Origin: an uncultured Bacilli bacterium | GTDB lineage: Bacteria; Bacillota_I; Bacilli_A; RF39; UBA660 | DNA length: 33,080 bases | Assembly (NCBI GenBank): GCA_947632545.1 | Contig: CANRPP010000013.1 | Span: forward strand, 1-33,080 | Direction of reading: 5' to 3' | Made by a program: the position numbers and the translations under genes | The notes under the pieces: generated by a model | The model's input: the letters and a program-made list of their open reading frames with translations, nothing else | Told to the model about the DNA's origin: nothing | The model's database searches: none | Part shown: positions 15,288 to 24,827 of the stretch, in pieces | Position numbering within the stretch: the first letter of the stretch is position 1 | How the letters are laid out: the number at the start of each line of letters is the position of its first letter

Positions 15288-15650
15288 TTAGAATTCTAAT
15301 CCATTTTCACGTGCAGCATCTGCTAATGCTTTTACACGACCATGATAAAGATATCCACCTCTATCAAATACTACTTTTGTAATTTTTGCTTTTAAAGCTT
15401 TTTTTGCAATTGCTTCTCCAACAACTTTAGCTGCCTCAATATTACTTCCATTTTTTATTTTTAAACTCTTATCAAGAGTTGAAGCAGAACAAAGAGTAGT
15501 TTTAGCCTCGTCATCTATAATTTGTGCATAAATTCCTTTATTAGAACGGAATACACATAATCTTGGTATTTGTGCTGTACCCATCATTTTAGAACGAATT
15601 CTTTGATGACGTACTACACGCATACTATTACGAGATTCTTTTTTTATCAT
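15288..15650 (-). CDS. rplR: 50S ribosomal protein L18
   Basis: 120 residues. [18 protein letters not shown] and the C-terminal [19 protein letters not shown] are L18 signatures. L18 binds 5S rRNA together with L5. It lies 12 bases upstream of rpsE. Confidence 0.98.
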   Translation of the reverse strand: MIKKESRNSMRVVRHQRIRSKMMGTAQIPRLCVFRSNKGIYAQIIDDEAKTTLCSASTLDKSLKIKNGSNIEAAKVVGEAIAKKALKAKITKVVFDRGGYLYHGRVKALADAARENGLEF

Positions 15651-15678
15651 AATTATTTCTCCCTTCTATCTACTTATA

Positions 15679-16209
15679 TTAAGCAGCTTTCTTTCCTTCT
15701 TTACGACGAATATACTCGTCTTTATAACGAATTCCTTTACCTTTATATGGTTCAGGTTTCCTTACCTTTCTTATATTAGCTGCAAATTCTCCAACTAATA
15801 CTTTATCAATACCTTTTACAGTTATTTCATTATTTCCACTAGCTTCAACAGTAAGCCCTTCTGGAACTTGCATTTCTACTACATGTGAATAACCTGCATT
15901 GATAACTATCTTTTTACCTTGAACATTAAAACGATAACCGACACCTACAATTTCAAGTGATTTTTCATAACCCTTTGTTACTCCAATAATCATATTTGTA
16001 ATTAAAGAGTTCATTGTACCATGCATAGCTTTAGCAGCTTCATTTTTACGTTCTAAAGTTATTTCATTATTTTCTTGTTTCATAGTAATATCTTTTAACA
16101 TTTCTTGTTTTAATTCACCTTTAGGTCCTTTTACTGTAACAATACCATCTGATTCTGTAACAGTAACTCCTTCAGGAACTTTAATTATACGATTTCCAAT
16201 ACGGCTCAT
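15679..16209 (-). CDS. rplF: 50S ribosomal protein L6
   Basis: 176 residues with two tandem L6 folds. MSRIGNRIIKVPEGVTV starts the protein, and RKPEPYKGKGIRYKDEYIRR ends it. L6 sits near the sarcin-ricin loop and the factor-binding site. The SD AAGGAGG lies just upstream. Confidence 0.98.
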   Translation of the reverse strand: MSRIGNRIIKVPEGVTVTESDGIVTVKGPKGELKQEMLKDITMKQENNEITLERKNEAAKAMHGTMNSLITNMIIGVTKGYEKSLEIVGVGYRFNVQGKKIVINAGYSHVVEMQVPEGLTVEASGNNEITVKGIDKVLVGEFAANIRKVRKPEPYKGKGIRYKDEYIRRKEGKKAA

Positions 16210-16235
16210 TTTAACACCTCCTTATATTTTCTTAA

Positions 16236-16637
16236 TTACCAAATATAAGCTAGAACTTCTCCACCTATATTTTCTTTACGAGCTTCTTTATCTGTCATTA
16301 TTCCTTTAGATGTTGAAATGATAGCAATACCTAAACCATTTAAAACTTTAGGAATTTCATCATTTTTAGCATAAACACGAAGTCCTGGTTTGGAAATTCT
16401 TTTAAGTCCAGTGATAACTCTCTCGCGTCTTTCAGTATATTTTAAAGTTAAAACTAGAGTTCCTTGAACATCTTCTTTAACTAATTTGTAATCTTTAATA
16501 TATCCAGCTTCTTTTAAGATTCTAGCAATTTCTTCTTTTACTTTTGAAGCAGGAACTTTTACTTCTTCATAACGCATTTGATTAGCATTACGAATACGTG
16601 TTAACATATCTGCAATTGTATCTGTTACTACTGCCAT
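16236..16637 (-). CDS. rpsH: 30S ribosomal protein S8
   Basis: 133 residues. [17 protein letters not shown] and the end [10 protein letters not shown] are typical of S8, which binds central-domain 16S rRNA. In E. coli S8 represses the spc operon; whether that applies here is unknown. Confidence 0.98.
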   Translation of the reverse strand: MAVVTDTIADMLTRIRNANQMRYEEVKVPASKVKEEIARILKEAGYIKDYKLVKEDVQGTLVLTLKYTERRERVITGLKRISKPGLRVYAKNDEIPKVLNGLGIAIISTSKGIMTDKEARKENIGGEVLAYIW

Positions 16638-16657
16638 AATTATTTCCTCCTTTCCAA

Positions 16658-16843
16658 CTACCAGCTTGATTTCTTAACACCTGGTATTTGTCCTTTATAA
16701 GCTAATTCACGAAAGCAAATACGACATATACCGAATTTACTCATAACAGCATGTGGTCTACCACAACGAGAACATCTACTATATTCACGTACTTTAAACT
16801 TTTGTGGTCTATTAGCTTTTACAATCATACTCTTTTTTGCCAT
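16658..16843 (-). CDS. rpsN: 30S ribosomal protein S14, zinc type
   Basis: 61 residues starting at [13 protein letters not shown]. An upstream in-frame ATG would add 14 residues but overlaps rplE, lacks family similarity and is not used in S14Z proteins. Cys24, Cys27, Cys40 and Cys43 form the zinc site (CSRCGRPH and CRICFREL). This is the short type Z form (also named rpsZ) that needs zinc. It lies between rplE and rpsH as usual. Confidence 0.96.
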   Translation of the reverse strand: MAKKSMIVKANRPQKFKVREYSRCSRCGRPHAVMSKFGICRICFRELAYKGQIPGVKKSSW

Positions 16844-16856
16844 TTCTACCCTCCAA

Positions 16857-17396
16857 TTACTTTCTAAAAGGAATTCCAAGTCCATTTAATAAGTCAAATG
16901 ATTCCTCATTAGTTTTAGCTGTTGTTACGAATACTATATCCATACCACGAACTTTAACAACATCATCATAATCTATTTCTGCAAAGATTAATTGTTCTTT
17001 AATACCCATTGTATAGTTACCTCTACCATCAAATGCACGAGGTGAAACCCCTCTAAAATCACGAACTTGAGGTAATGAAATAGAAATTAATTTATCCATA
17101 AAGTTATACATATTTTCTCCTCTAAGTGTAACTTTACATCCGATTGCTTGTCCTTCTCTTACCTTAAATCCTGCGATTGATTTACGAGCTTTTGTAACTA
17201 CAGGTTTTTGTCCTGAAATCTTTGCTAAATCTGCTACTGCTGCATCCATTAATTTAGAATTAGTAGTAGCATCACCAACTCCCATATTTATAACTATCTT
17301 TTCAAGTTTAGGAGCTTCCATAACTGATTTATAACCATATTTACTCATTAAACTTGGAACAACTTCTTTTAAGTATTTTTCTTTTAGGCGGTTCAT
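16857..17396 (-). CDS. rplE: 50S ribosomal protein L5
   Basis: 179 residues. The N-terminus [30 protein letters not shown], the [19 protein letters not shown] block and [17 protein letters not shown] identify L5, which binds 5S rRNA and contacts P-site tRNA. It ends 13 bases before rpsN. Confidence 0.98.
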   Translation of the reverse strand: MNRLKEKYLKEVVPSLMSKYGYKSVMEAPKLEKIVINMGVGDATTNSKLMDAAVADLAKISGQKPVVTKARKSIAGFKVREGQAIGCKVTLRGENMYNFMDKLISISLPQVRDFRGVSPRAFDGRGNYTMGIKEQLIFAEIDYDDVVKVRGMDIVFVTTAKTNEESFDLLNGLGIPFRK

Positions 17397-17414
17397 AATT
17401 CACCCTCCTTCCAA

Positions 17415-17723
17415 TTAATCAAGTTTTTCATTTGATTTTTTTGATATTCTAATCTTTTTTCCATTTTTATCAATTGTATGTCCAATTCTAGTTCCTTTTT
17501 TAGTTTTAGGATCAATAATTGCAACGTTTGATGCATCAATTGCTGCTTCTACTTCAATAATTCCACCAGCATCATTTCCATTACCTTTTTGATGTTTCTT
17601 AACTATATGAACACCTTCAACAGTAACTCTATTTCTTGCTCTATCAACGTTAATTATCTTTCCTTCTTTTCCTTTATCAGAACCAGTTTTAACTACAACC
17701 TTGTCTCCTACTTTTAAGTACAT
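17415..17723 (-). CDS. rplX: 50S ribosomal protein L24
   Basis: 102 residues with a KOW motif near the N-terminus (VGDKVVVKTGSDKGKEGKII). The later KTKKGTRIGHTIDKNGKKIR is typical. L24 initiates 50S assembly and lies at the tunnel exit. Confidence 0.97.
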   Translation of the reverse strand: MYLKVGDKVVVKTGSDKGKEGKIINVDRARNRVTVEGVHIVKKHQKGNGNDAGGIIEVEAAIDASNVAIIDPKTKKGTRIGHTIDKNGKKIRISKKSNEKLD

Positions 17724-17735
17724 ATTATCCTCCTC

Positions 17736-18104
17736 TTATAGCACTTCTTTAGCTAAAGATACTATTTTCATATAATCTTTATCACGAAGTTCTCTCGCTA
17801 CTGGTCCAAAAATACGAGTTCCTACTGGACTCTTGTCATCTCTAATGATAACACAAGCATTGTCATCGAACTTAATATAACTTCCATCTTCACGACGAAC
17901 ACCTTGACGGCTACGAACGATAACTGCTTTTACAACTTTACCTTTTTGAATGTTTGAATTTGGTATAGCACTTTTTACTGTACCAACAACAACATCACCA
18001 ATATTTCCAGTCTTAACATGACTTCCCCCAAGTACACGAATTACTAATAATTCACGTGCTCCAGAGTTATCAGCAACTTTCATACGACTTTCTTGTTGTA
18101 ACAT
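17736..18104 (-). CDS. rplN: 50S ribosomal protein L14
   Basis: 122 residues. [19 protein letters not shown], the [20 protein letters not shown] segment and [13 protein letters not shown] are invariant L14 features. L14 forms an intersubunit bridge. Confidence 0.98.
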   Translation of the reverse strand: MLQQESRMKVADNSGARELLVIRVLGGSHVKTGNIGDVVVGTVKSAIPNSNIQKGKVVKAVIVRSRQGVRREDGSYIKFDDNACVIIRDDKSPVGTRIFGPVARELRDKDYMKIVSLAKEVL

Positions 18105-18128
18105 AAATTATTCCTCCTCACCTAAGCG

Positions 18129-18389
18129 TTAAATAATAACTGCTTCTTTTACTATTTCTTTTAAATAGAAATGCTTAGTTTTAGATATTGGTCTAGTTGA
18201 AACTATACGAACAACATCTCCAACTTTTGCTTTATTTGTTTCATCATGAACACAATATTTCTTAGAGCTTTTAACTCTTTTATGATATAATGGATGATTT
18301 TTATAACTTTCGACTAATACTGTAATAGTTTTATTATTAGTAGCACTAACTACTTTACCAACTAATTCTTTTTTAATAGCTTTTTCCAT
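18129..18389 (-). CDS. rpsQ: 30S ribosomal protein S17
   Basis: 86 residues from [11 protein letters not shown]. This ATG was chosen because AGGAGG lies 6 bases upstream; farther in-frame ATGs at 18395 and 18407 touch or precede the [20 protein letters not shown] and [19 protein letters not shown] are S17 signatures. It is an OB-fold primary 16S rRNA binder. Confidence 0.96.
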   Translation of the reverse strand: MEKAIKKELVGKVVSATNNKTITVLVESYKNHPLYHKRVKSSKKYCVHDETNKAKVGDVVRIVSTRPISKTKHFYLKEIVKEAVII

Positions 18390-18399
18390 TTTCATCCTC

Positions 18400-18600
18400 C
18401 TAATCATTTGCCTTTACTTGACGTTCTTTTAAAACTGTCTTCATTCTAGCAACGGTGTGTCTTAATTCTCTAATTTGTGAAGGTTTTTCAAGATTACCTG
18501 TAGCTTGTTGAAAACGTAAATTAAATAATTCTTTTTTAGTATCTACTAATTTCTTTTCGATTTCTTCAGTAGATAATTCTCTAATTTCTTTAACCTTCAT
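18400..18600 (-). CDS. rpmC: 50S ribosomal protein L29
   Basis: 66 residues from [25 protein letters not shown] precedes this ATG, while an upstream ATG would add MVVNN and overlap rpl[20 protein letters not shown] and the basic C-terminal helix identify L29, which lies at the tunnel exit near the trigger factor/SRP dock. It starts one base after the rplP stop. Confidence 0.96.
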   Translation of the reverse strand: MKVKEIRELSTEEIEKKLVDTKKELFNLRFQQATGNLEKPSQIRELRHTVARMKTVLKERQVKAND

Positions 18601-18601
18601 A

Positions 18602-19021
18602 TTATTCACCACCATTTTCTTTCTTTACAAATTTTGTGGGAACAGGTAATTTATGAGATGCTAGTCTTAATGCTTCACGTGCAACTTCTTCATCTACACC
18701 AGAAATTTCAAACATGATTTTTCCTTCTTTAACAACTGCAACCCATCCTTCAACATTACCTTTACCTTTTCCTTGACGAGTACCAATTGGTTTTTTAGTA
18801 AGTGGCATATGTGGAAATATATTTATCCAAACTTTACCGCCACGTTTCATATAACGAGTCATAGCAACACGAGCAGCTTCAATTTGATTTGCTGTAATCC
18901 AAGCACCTTTTTTTGCTTGTAATCCATAATCACCAAAGCTTAATGTTGTATTTCCTCTAGACTTTCCTTCATAAGGTAATCTATGAACACGACGATATTT
19001 AGTTCTTGATGGTATCAACAT
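18602..19021 (-). CDS. rplP: 50S ribosomal protein L16
   Basis: 139 residues. [19 protein letters not shown], the [19 protein letters not shown] block and the [19 protein letters not shown] block are diagnostic. L16 contacts A-site tRNA and helps form the peptidyl-transferase centre. It starts one base after rpsC ends. Confidence 0.98.
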   Translation of the reverse strand: MLIPSRTKYRRVHRLPYEGKSRGNTTLSFGDYGLQAKKGAWITANQIEAARVAMTRYMKRGGKVWINIFPHMPLTKKPIGTRQGKGKGNVEGWVAVVKEGKIMFEISGVDEEVAREALRLASHKLPVPTKFVKKENGGE

Positions 19022-19022
19022 A

Positions 19023-19676
19023 TTAATTACCTCCCTTAGTCTTTTTAGAATTTAGGATTTCACCTTTATAGATCCAAACCTTTACACCAATTTTTCCATA
19101 TGTTGTATCTGCTTCTTTATGAGCATAATCAACATCTGCTCTTAATGTATGTAGAGGTATAGTTCCTTCAGTGTATCCTTCACTACGTGCCATATCAGCT
19201 CCACCTAAACGGCCAGATACTGATGTTTTAATTCCTTTAGCTCCTGCTTTCATAGCATTTCTAATAGCACGTTTTTGAGCCATACGGAATGATGCTCTAT
19301 TACTAATTTGATTTGCAATTGATGCTGCAACTAATTCTGCATTTAAATCTACTTTTTTAATATCAACAATTGAGATTTGAACATTTTCATCTGCAATCTT
19401 TGATAATACTTTCTTTAGTTTTTCTATTTCTTCTCCACCGCGTCCAATCATAACACCCGGTTTAGAAGTATGAATAACTACTTCACATCTCTTGGCATTT
19501 CTTTCAATTTCAACTTTAGCAATACCAGCTGATTTTAAATTTTCTTCTAAATATTTACGAATCTTTATATCTTTATTTAGATACTTAGAAAAGTCTTTTT
19601 TATTAGAATACCATTTAGCTTCCCAGTCTTTATTAATGCCAAGTCTTAGTCCATTAGGATTTACTTTTTGTCCCAT
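19023..19676 (-). CDS. rpsC: 30S ribosomal protein S3
   Basis: 217 residues. [19 protein letters not shown], the KH-domain segment [18 protein letters not shown] and [18 protein letters not shown] identify S3, which helps form the mRNA entry channel. It follows rplV after 17 bases. Confidence 0.98.
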   Translation of the reverse strand: MGQKVNPNGLRLGINKDWEAKWYSNKKDFSKYLNKDIKIRKYLEENLKSAGIAKVEIERNAKRCEVVIHTSKPGVMIGRGGEEIEKLKKVLSKIADENVQISIVDIKKVDLNAELVAASIANQISNRASFRMAQKRAIRNAMKAGAKGIKTSVSGRLGGADMARSEGYTEGTIPLHTLRADVDYAHKEADTTYGKIGVKVWIYKGEILNSKKTKGGN

Positions 19677-19693
19677 ACTGTAACCTCCTTTAA

Positions 19694-20026
19694 TTATTTT
19701 GTAGCCACTACTATAATTATGTGACTAGTTCTATGATTGTTGTGTCCGATATGAGAACGAGAATCAAACATATGACGTTTCATAACAGGACCTGCATCTA
19801 CTCTTGCTTCTTTAACATATAAAGTATTTATATCTGCACCTTCATTATTAACAGCATTACTAATAGCAGAATCTAAAACTTTTTTTGTAAGTCTAGATGC
19901 TTTATTGTTTTTATTTATTAATATGTCTATTGCCTCACTTGTACTTTTTCCACGAATTAGATCTACTATTAAACGAGCTCTAATTGGAGAAATACGAAGT
20001 GTTTTTGCAATTGCTCTTGCTTCCAT
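19694..20026 (-). CDS. rplV: 50S ribosomal protein L22
   Basis: 110 residues. [35 protein letters not shown] and the C-terminal SHIIIVV strand identify L22, whose loop lines the exit tunnel. The loop tip reads [20 protein letters not shown]; the many His are less usual than the common PRARGRA-type tip. Confidence 0.95.
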   Translation of the reverse strand: MEARAIAKTLRISPIRARLIVDLIRGKSTSEAIDILINKNNKASRLTKKVLDSAISNAVNNEGADINTLYVKEARVDAGPVMKRHMFDSRSHIGHNNHRTSHIIIVVATK

Positions 20027-20049
20027 ATTATATCCTCCTAGTCATTATT

Positions 20050-20316
20050 TTATTTTTTATCTGAACCATGTCCACCAAATTTACGAGTTAATGCGAATTC
20101 TCCAAGTTTATGTCCAACCATATCTTCAGTAACATATACTGGTATAAATTCACGTCCATTATGAACTGCAAATGTGTGTCCTATAAAATCAGGAAAAATA
20201 GTAGAACGACGTGACCAAGTTTTTATAACTTCTTTTTTTCCAGACTTATTTAATTCTTGAACCTTTTTTAATAATCTATCAAATACATAAGGTCCTTTTT
20301 TCAAACTTCTTGCCAT
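20050..20316 (-). CDS. rpsS: 30S ribosomal protein S19
   Basis: 88 residues. [39 protein letters not shown] and [19 protein letters not shown] are invariant. S19 is in the 30S head near the A site. Confidence 0.98.
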   Translation of the reverse strand: MARSLKKGPYVFDRLLKKVQELNKSGKKEVIKTWSRRSTIFPDFIGHTFAVHNGREFIPVYVTEDMVGHKLGEFALTRKFGGHGSDKK

Positions 20317-20331
20317 TTTATATCATCCTTT

Positions 20332-21162
20332 CTACTTACCATTACGACGACGTACTATAAATTTATCAGATTGTTTTTTCTTACGTGTCTTATATCCAAG
20401 TGCAGGTTTACCCCAAGGTGTAACTGGTGCTTTACGTCCGATTGGCGCACGTCCTTCACCACCACCATGTGGATGGTCATTAGGGTTCATAACTGAACCA
20501 CGTACTGTAGGTCTAATTCCCATGTGACGTTTACGTCCTGCTTTACCTATTTTTACAAGTGATGAATCTTCATTTCCGACTTCACCAATTGTTGCCATAC
20601 AAGTTCCAAGAACTTTTCTTTGTTCTCCGCTTGATAAACGAAGCATTACATATTTACCTTCACGACCAAGTATTTGAGCAGAAGCTCCAGCTGATCTAGC
20701 TAGTTCTCCTCCTTTACCAGGACGAAGTTCAATATTATGTACTGTAGTACCTACAGGTATTGACATTAAAGGTAGAGCATTACCAACTTTAATATCAGCA
20801 CCTTCTCCAGACATTACTTCCATACCAACTTTTAAATTTTTTGGAGCGATAATATATCTTTTTTCTCCATCTACATAATTTATTAATGCGATATTTGCAG
20901 TTCTGTTTGGATCATATTCAATACTCGCTACAACTCCAGGTACGTTTAATTTATTTCTCTTAAAATCAATGATACGATATTTTCTTTTAACTCCACCACC
21001 TTGGTGACGAACTGTTATCTTACCTTGATTATTACGTCCACTATTTTTCTTAATAGTAACTAATAAACTTTTTTCTGGAGTACTTTTTGTAATTTCTGTA
21101 TTAATTAAAGTACTCATTTTTCTACGTCCTGGTGTAGTAGGTTTATAATTTCTTATTGCCAT
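20332..21162 (-). CDS. rplB: 50S ribosomal protein L2
   Basis: 276 residues. [57 protein letters not shown] and the C-terminal [13 protein letters not shown] identify L2, a core protein near the peptidyl-transferase centre. It lies 14 bases after rplW. Confidence 0.98.
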   Translation of the reverse strand: MAIRNYKPTTPGRRKMSTLINTEITKSTPEKSLLVTIKKNSGRNNQGKITVRHQGGGVKRKYRIIDFKRNKLNVPGVVASIEYDPNRTANIALINYVDGEKRYIIAPKNLKVGMEVMSGEGADIKVGNALPLMSIPVGTTVHNIELRPGKGGELARSAGASAQILGREGKYVMLRLSSGEQRKVLGTCMATIGEVGNEDSSLVKIGKAGRKRHMGIRPTVRGSVMNPNDHPHGGGEGRAPIGRKAPVTPWGKPALGYKTRKKKQSDKFIVRRRNGK

Positions 21163-21176
21163 AACTTATTTCCTCC

Positions 21177-21461
21177 TTAACCAAGATCTATTGTTTGACC
21201 GTCTTTTAGTGTAACAATGGCTTTCTTTGATCTATTTGACATACCACTATAACGACCAACTCTTCTTTTCTTAGGTTTCTCATTCATTGTTTTGATTGAT
21301 TTAACCTTTACATTAAATATTTTTTCAATAGCACTTTTTATTTCTGTCTTATTAGCTTTAGGATCAACTTTAAATGTATATTGTCCTGCTTCTTTTGCTA
21401 TTTGACTCTTTTCAGTAATAACTGGTGCTTTAATAATATCTAAATATTTAGTATCTTGCAT
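21177..21461 (-). CDS. rplW: 50S ribosomal protein L23
   Basis: 94 residues. [16 protein letters not shown], the [20 protein letters not shown] helix region and [18 protein letters not shown] identify L23, the exit-tunnel docking site for trigger factor and SRP. The start overlaps the rplD stop (TAATG). Confidence 0.98.
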   Translation of the reverse strand: MQDTKYLDIIKAPVITEKSQIAKEAGQYTFKVDPKANKTEIKSAIEKIFNVKVKSIKTMNEKPKKRRVGRYSGMSNRSKKAIVTLKDGQTIDLG

Positions 21462-22087
21462 TATGCTAGCACCTCCTCAATTTGTTTTAGTGCATCAACA
21501 GTTGCAAGCAATAAATCTGCTCCAACTAAATCTAATACACTAATTTCTTCTGGTGTTACTAATATTATATTACTTAAATTACGAGTAGCTAAAATTACAT
21601 TTTCATCTAATTCTTTAACTACTAATAATATTTTTTTATCAGTAATCTTTAATGAATCTAATACTTTAATAAAATCTTTAGTTTTAGGTGTTTGTAATAC
21701 TAAATCCTCTAAAACCATAATTTCATTATCTATTGCTTTATGAGCATATGCTGATTTAATAGCAAGTACTCTTTCCTTACGATTCATTTTTTTGCTGTAA
21801 TCACGTGGTACTGGAGTTCCAAATCTTCCTCCACCTACCCATTGAACAGCTCTAATAGAACCTTGACGAGCATGTCCAGTTCCTTTTTGTCTCCATGGCT
21901 TTCTTCCTCCACCTCTAACTTCAGAACGAGTTTTAGTGGAATGTGTTCCTTGTCTAAGTGATGCACGTCCTAAAATAACAGCATCATATAAAACTTTATC
22001 ATTTGGAGTAATTCCAAATATATTTTCATTTAATTTAACATCATTAATTTTTTCACCCTTAAGATTGAAAATATCAACTTTTTTCAT
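21461..22087 (-). CDS. rplD: 50S ribosomal protein L4
   Basis: 208 residues from [13 protein letters not shown], chosen because AAAGGAGG lies 7 bases upstream; an earlier ATG would add seven residues and place the SD inside the gene. [20 protein letters not shown], the [19 protein letters not shown] loop and [18 protein letters not shown] are L4. L4 lines the exit tunnel and is the known autoregulator of the S10 operon in E. coli; here only the leader suggests that possibility. Confidence 0.97.
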   Translation of the reverse strand: MKKVDIFNLKGEKINDVKLNENIFGITPNDKVLYDAVILGRASLRQGTHSTKTRSEVRGGGRKPWRQKGTGHARQGSIRAVQWVGGGRFGTPVPRDYSKKMNRKERVLAIKSAYAHKAIDNEIMVLEDLVLQTPKTKDFIKVLDSLKITDKKILLVVKELDENVILATRNLSNIILVTPEEISVLDLVGADLLLATVDALKQIEEVLA

Positions 22088-22102
22088 ATCTTTTCCTCCT
22101 TT

Positions 22103-22148
22103 CATCACATTTTAACTATTTAATCATTTTATATATCGTATTGTGATG
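22103..22148 (-). repeat. Inverted repeat in the rplC-rplD spacer
   Basis: CATCACA (22103-22109) and TGTGATG (22142-22148) are reverse complements separated by 32 AT-rich bases. They lie in the 65-base rplC-rplD gap, the widest inside the superoperon, and one arm ends next to the rplD SD. This could be a structured spacer or chance. Confidence 0.35.
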
Positions 22149-22152
22149 ACTA

Positions 22153-22986
22153 TTAAGCTGCAGCATCTTCTGTAGCAGTTGTAGTCTCATTAGCAACTTC
22201 AGTTGTATCTTTAACTTCTTCAACAGTTTCTGTTGTATCTTTTTCTTCTTCAACAGTTTCTGTTGTTTCATTATTATCAGCTACATCTTCTGAATTGTTT
22301 TCTGAAAGAGTTTCTACTTCTTCTACATAAGTTATTAAATCTGCTGGTGTACGTTTAACATCAGGATTTTTAACTGCTGTACGAATTATAACTAATGATT
22401 GTTTATTACCAGGAACATTTCCTTTAATAAGGATTAAATTATTTTCTTTATCTATAGATACAACTTCAAGATTTTGAATTGTTCTATTAACATTACCCAT
22501 ATGTCCAGGCATTTTTTTACCTTTCAATACGTGCATTGGTAACATTGTACCAAGTGATCCTACACCTCTGTGATATTGAGAACCATGTCCCATTGGACCA
22601 CATGATTGGTTATGACGTTTAATAACACCTTGGAAGCCTTTACCTTTACTAACTCCACTAACGTCTACCATTTCACCTTCGCTAAAGATATCAACACTGA
22701 TAGTTTGTCCTAATGTATATTCATCAGTATTAACTCCTCTAATTTCTCTTAAGAAGCGCTTAGGTGTTGTATTTGCTTTTTTTGTATGACCCATCTTTGG
22801 TTTATTACTAACTTTTTCTCTTACTGTTTCAGTAGCAAGTTGAATAGCAGCATAACCATCTTTTTCAACTGTTTTAATTTGAGTAACCACATTAGGCTCT
22901 ACACTAACAACAGTAACCGGAATTAATTTACCTTCTTTAGTAAATACTTGAGTCATTCCGATTTTCTTACCTAAGATTCCTTTCAT
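22153..22986 (-). CDS. rplC: 50S ribosomal protein L3 with acidic C-terminal tail
   Basis: 277 residues against about 205-215 usual. The core ([78 protein letters not shown]) is complete L3, which reaches the peptidyl-transferase centre. After about residue 213 comes a tail of ~65 residues rich in Glu, Asp and Thr, with repeats DTTETVEE and TTETVEEEK. The tail contains no Lys-rich rRNA-binding pattern and should be flexible and exposed. It is second in the operon, 17 bases after rpsJ. Confidence 0.96.
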   Translation of the reverse strand: MKGILGKKIGMTQVFTKEGKLIPVTVVSVEPNVVTQIKTVEKDGYAAIQLATETVREKVSNKPKMGHTKKANTTPKRFLREIRGVNTDEYTLGQTISVDIFSEGEMVDVSGVSKGKGFQGVIKRHNQSCGPMGHGSQYHRGVGSLGTMLPMHVLKGKKMPGHMGNVNRTIQNLEVVSIDKENNLILIKGNVPGNKQSLVIIRTAVKNPDVKRTPADLITYVEEVETLSENNSEDVADNNETTETVEEEKDTTETVEEVKDTTEVANETTTATEDAAA

Positions 22987-23003
22987 AAATATTTCCTCCT
23001 AAA

Positions 23004-23315
23004 TTATTTTGTTTTAATTTCAATATCCACACCGCTAGGTAAATCTAAATGCGCTAAAGCATCAATTGTTTCCTTGCTAGGATTTTTGATATCAATAAGT
23101 CTTTTATGTGTACGCATCTCGAATTGTTCACGTGAATCTTTATCTTTGTGAACAGCTCTTAATATTGTAAACTTTTCAATATCAGTTGGTAGTGGAACTG
23201 GTCCTGAAATTATACCACCTGATCTTTTGATAGTTTCAACAATTTTTGTTGCAGCATTATCTAAAATTCTATGATCATATGCTTTTAATTTAATGCGAAC
23301 CTTTTCTGTTGACAT
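23004..23315 (-). CDS. rpsJ: 30S ribosomal protein S10
   Basis: 103 residues. [49 protein letters not shown] and the C-terminal [12 protein letters not shown] identify S10 (NusE), also part of antitermination complexes. It is the first gene of the superoperon, with SD GGGAGG before the ATG. Confidence 0.98.
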   Translation of the reverse strand: MSTEKVRIKLKAYDHRILDNAATKIVETIKRSGGIISGPVPLPTDIEKFTILRAVHKDKDSREQFEMRTHKRLIDIKNPSKETIDALAHLDLPSGVDIEIKTK

Positions 23316-23431
23316 ATAAATCCTCCCTTCGCCTATATCTAGTATAGACTTGCTCCATGCAAATAACCCGATAACAAGTTAGCAACTTAACCTGGTGTAT
23401 CGGCAACCTCGCATATCTACGCAGTCACACA
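23316..23431 (-). promoter_or_regulatory. Structured leader of the S10 operon
   Basis: About 115 bases between the predicted start and rpsJ, distinctly less AT-rich than other spacers. CCGATA and TATCGG (23398-23403 and 23368-23373) close a stem holding an inner AAGTT/AACTT hairpin. A second hairpin, TTGC-atgga-GCAA, lies at 23350-23362, and CTATA/TATAG pairs near the SD. The pairing is seen directly. A role in ribosomal-protein feedback is inferred from known S10-leader control in other bacteria. Confidence 0.6.
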
Positions 23432-23437
23432 GATAAA

Positions 23438-23467
23438 AGTATATCATACTATTTCCTTGTTTTGCAA
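23438..23467 (-). promoter_or_regulatory. Main promoter of the ribosomal superoperon
   Basis: TTGCAA (23462-23467), 18 bases, TATACT (23438-23443) on the minus strand, with a TGA extended -10 just before the TATACT. Confidence 0.75.
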
Positions 23468-23532
23468 GTGTTTTTTGCATTTTTTTAATTATATGCAAAT
23501 TATTTTTTTCTATTATATTATTGATAAACATT

Positions 23533-23560
23533 AAAAAAGATAAAACTAATTATCTTTTTT
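23533..23560 (-). terminator. Intrinsic terminator of dinB
   Basis: AAAAAAGATA (23533-23542) pairs with TATCTTTTTT (23551-23560); the hairpin overlaps the dinB stop and is followed by Ts on the minus strand. Confidence 0.75.
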
Positions 23561-24745
23561 CTTCATAGCAGCAGGAATAACTGAATTACTACCAAATCTA
23601 TTATTTAGTGAATCTACTATCTTTTGAAAATCAGAAGTTGTATTATCTTTTTTTACTTCTTCATCAAATAATGATATTTGCTCCACCCTATCACTAGATA
23701 AATCTGCAAGTCTTACTCCAATAAGTCTTATAGGTTCTCCTCTAAAACTAATATCAAGTAAATGTATAACTGTTTTATAAATTATATTAGTATCATTAGT
23801 TGCATTTTCTAATTTTACTTGCTTTGAATAACTTTCAAAAGCACTATTTTTATAAATTATTGCAACTACATTACAATATTTATTTTTACTCCTCAATTGT
23901 CTTGCAACATCATCTGTTTGTCTAAATAAAATATCTTTTAATTCTTCTTTATCAGATATATCTTTAATTAATGTTTCTGTTGTACTAATACTTTCAGATT
24001 TAGAGTCCCGTTTTTCTACTTTAGTATAATCAATACCATTAGCAGAATCTAATAAAAATTGAGCCTGATTTTTAAAATGTTTATTTAATGTTCTAATATT
24101 ACTATTTGCAAGTTCCCCTATAGTATTAATACCTATACTTCTAAGTATCTTTGAGCTAGACTTTCCTACCATAAATAAATCTTCAATTGGTAGAGGCCAC
24201 ATTTTATTTTTAATTTCATCTTCAAATAAAGTATGTACTTTATCAGGTTTTTCAAAATCACTTGCCATTTTAGCACAAAGCATATTATTAGCAACACCAA
24301 CATTAACTGTAAATCCAAATTTATTTTTAATATCATCTTTTATTTTATAGGCTAATTTTATATAGTCATCATATATATATTTAGTACCAGTTAAATCAAT
24401 AAATGCCTCATCTACAGAATATTTTAAAATATTTGGAGAATAGTTTTTTAAATAATCATGAAATAATCTAGACTGTTCATAATACCAATTATAATCAGGA
24501 CTAAATATTTTTAAATTAGGACATTTTTTTCTAGCAGAATATAAAGTTTCTGCAGTTTTAATACCATATTTTTTAGCAATAGGACTTTTAGCTAAAACAA
24601 TACCACGTCTTTTAGTTTCATCTCCACCTATTATAGAAGGAATTTTTCTAATATCTATTTTATATCCTTCTTTTAAAAGTTTAATAGCACTCCAAGATAA
24701 AAAAGCATTATTAACATCAATATGAAATATAATTCTCTTATCCAT
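23546..24745 (-). CDS. dinB: Y-family DNA polymerase IV
   Basis: 399 residues. The palm shows FHIDVNNAFLSW (first catalytic Asp) and KYSVDEAFIDLTG (Asp-Glu pair). VNVGVANNMLCAKMASDFEK and the helix-hairpin-helix PIEDLFMVGKSSSKIL follow, then a little-finger domain. QISLFDE near residue 360 is a canonical beta-clamp-binding motif. It copies past DNA lesions at low fidelity. It has its own strong promoter and terminator and is not part of an operon. No LexA box was recognised near the promoter. UvrX/YqjW-type Y polymerases are the nearest alternative. Confidence 0.9.
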   Translation of the reverse strand: MDKRIIFHIDVNNAFLSWSAIKLLKEGYKIDIRKIPSIIGGDETKRRGIVLAKSPIAKKYGIKTAETLYSARKKCPNLKIFSPDYNWYYEQSRLFHDYLKNYSPNILKYSVDEAFIDLTGTKYIYDDYIKLAYKIKDDIKNKFGFTVNVGVANNMLCAKMASDFEKPDKVHTLFEDEIKNKMWPLPIEDLFMVGKSSSKILRSIGINTIGELANSNIRTLNKHFKNQAQFLLDSANGIDYTKVEKRDSKSESISTTETLIKDISDKEELKDILFRQTDDVARQLRSKNKYCNVVAIIYKNSAFESYSKQVKLENATNDTNIIYKTVIHLLDISFRGEPIRLIGVRLADLSSDRVEQISLFDEEVKKDNTTSDFQKIVDSLNNRFGSNSVIPAAMKKKDN

Positions 24746-24763
24746 AGAAAATCACCTATATTT

Positions 24764-24792
24764 ATTATAGAACATATTTTTGATATAAGCAA
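24764..24792 (-). promoter_or_regulatory. Sigma-A promoter of dinB
   Basis: TTGCTT (24787-24792), 17 bases, TATAAT (24764-24769) on the minus strand, leaving a leader of only about 15 bases before the ATG. Confidence 0.7.
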
Positions 24793-24794
24793 CC

Positions 24795-24827
24795 AAACAA
24801 AAATCACTAATAATTTTATTAGTGATT
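24795..24827 (-). terminator. Intrinsic terminator of the SGNH-like gene
   Basis: AATCACTAATA (24802-24812) pairs with TATTAGTGATT (24817-24827), an 11-bp stem followed on the minus strand by TTTTTGTTTGG. Confidence 0.8.

Noticed and set aside
16844-16885. N-terminally extended S14 of 75 residues
   Set aside because: The extension overlaps rplE, is unlike the family, and [13 protein letters not shown] is the usual S14Z start.
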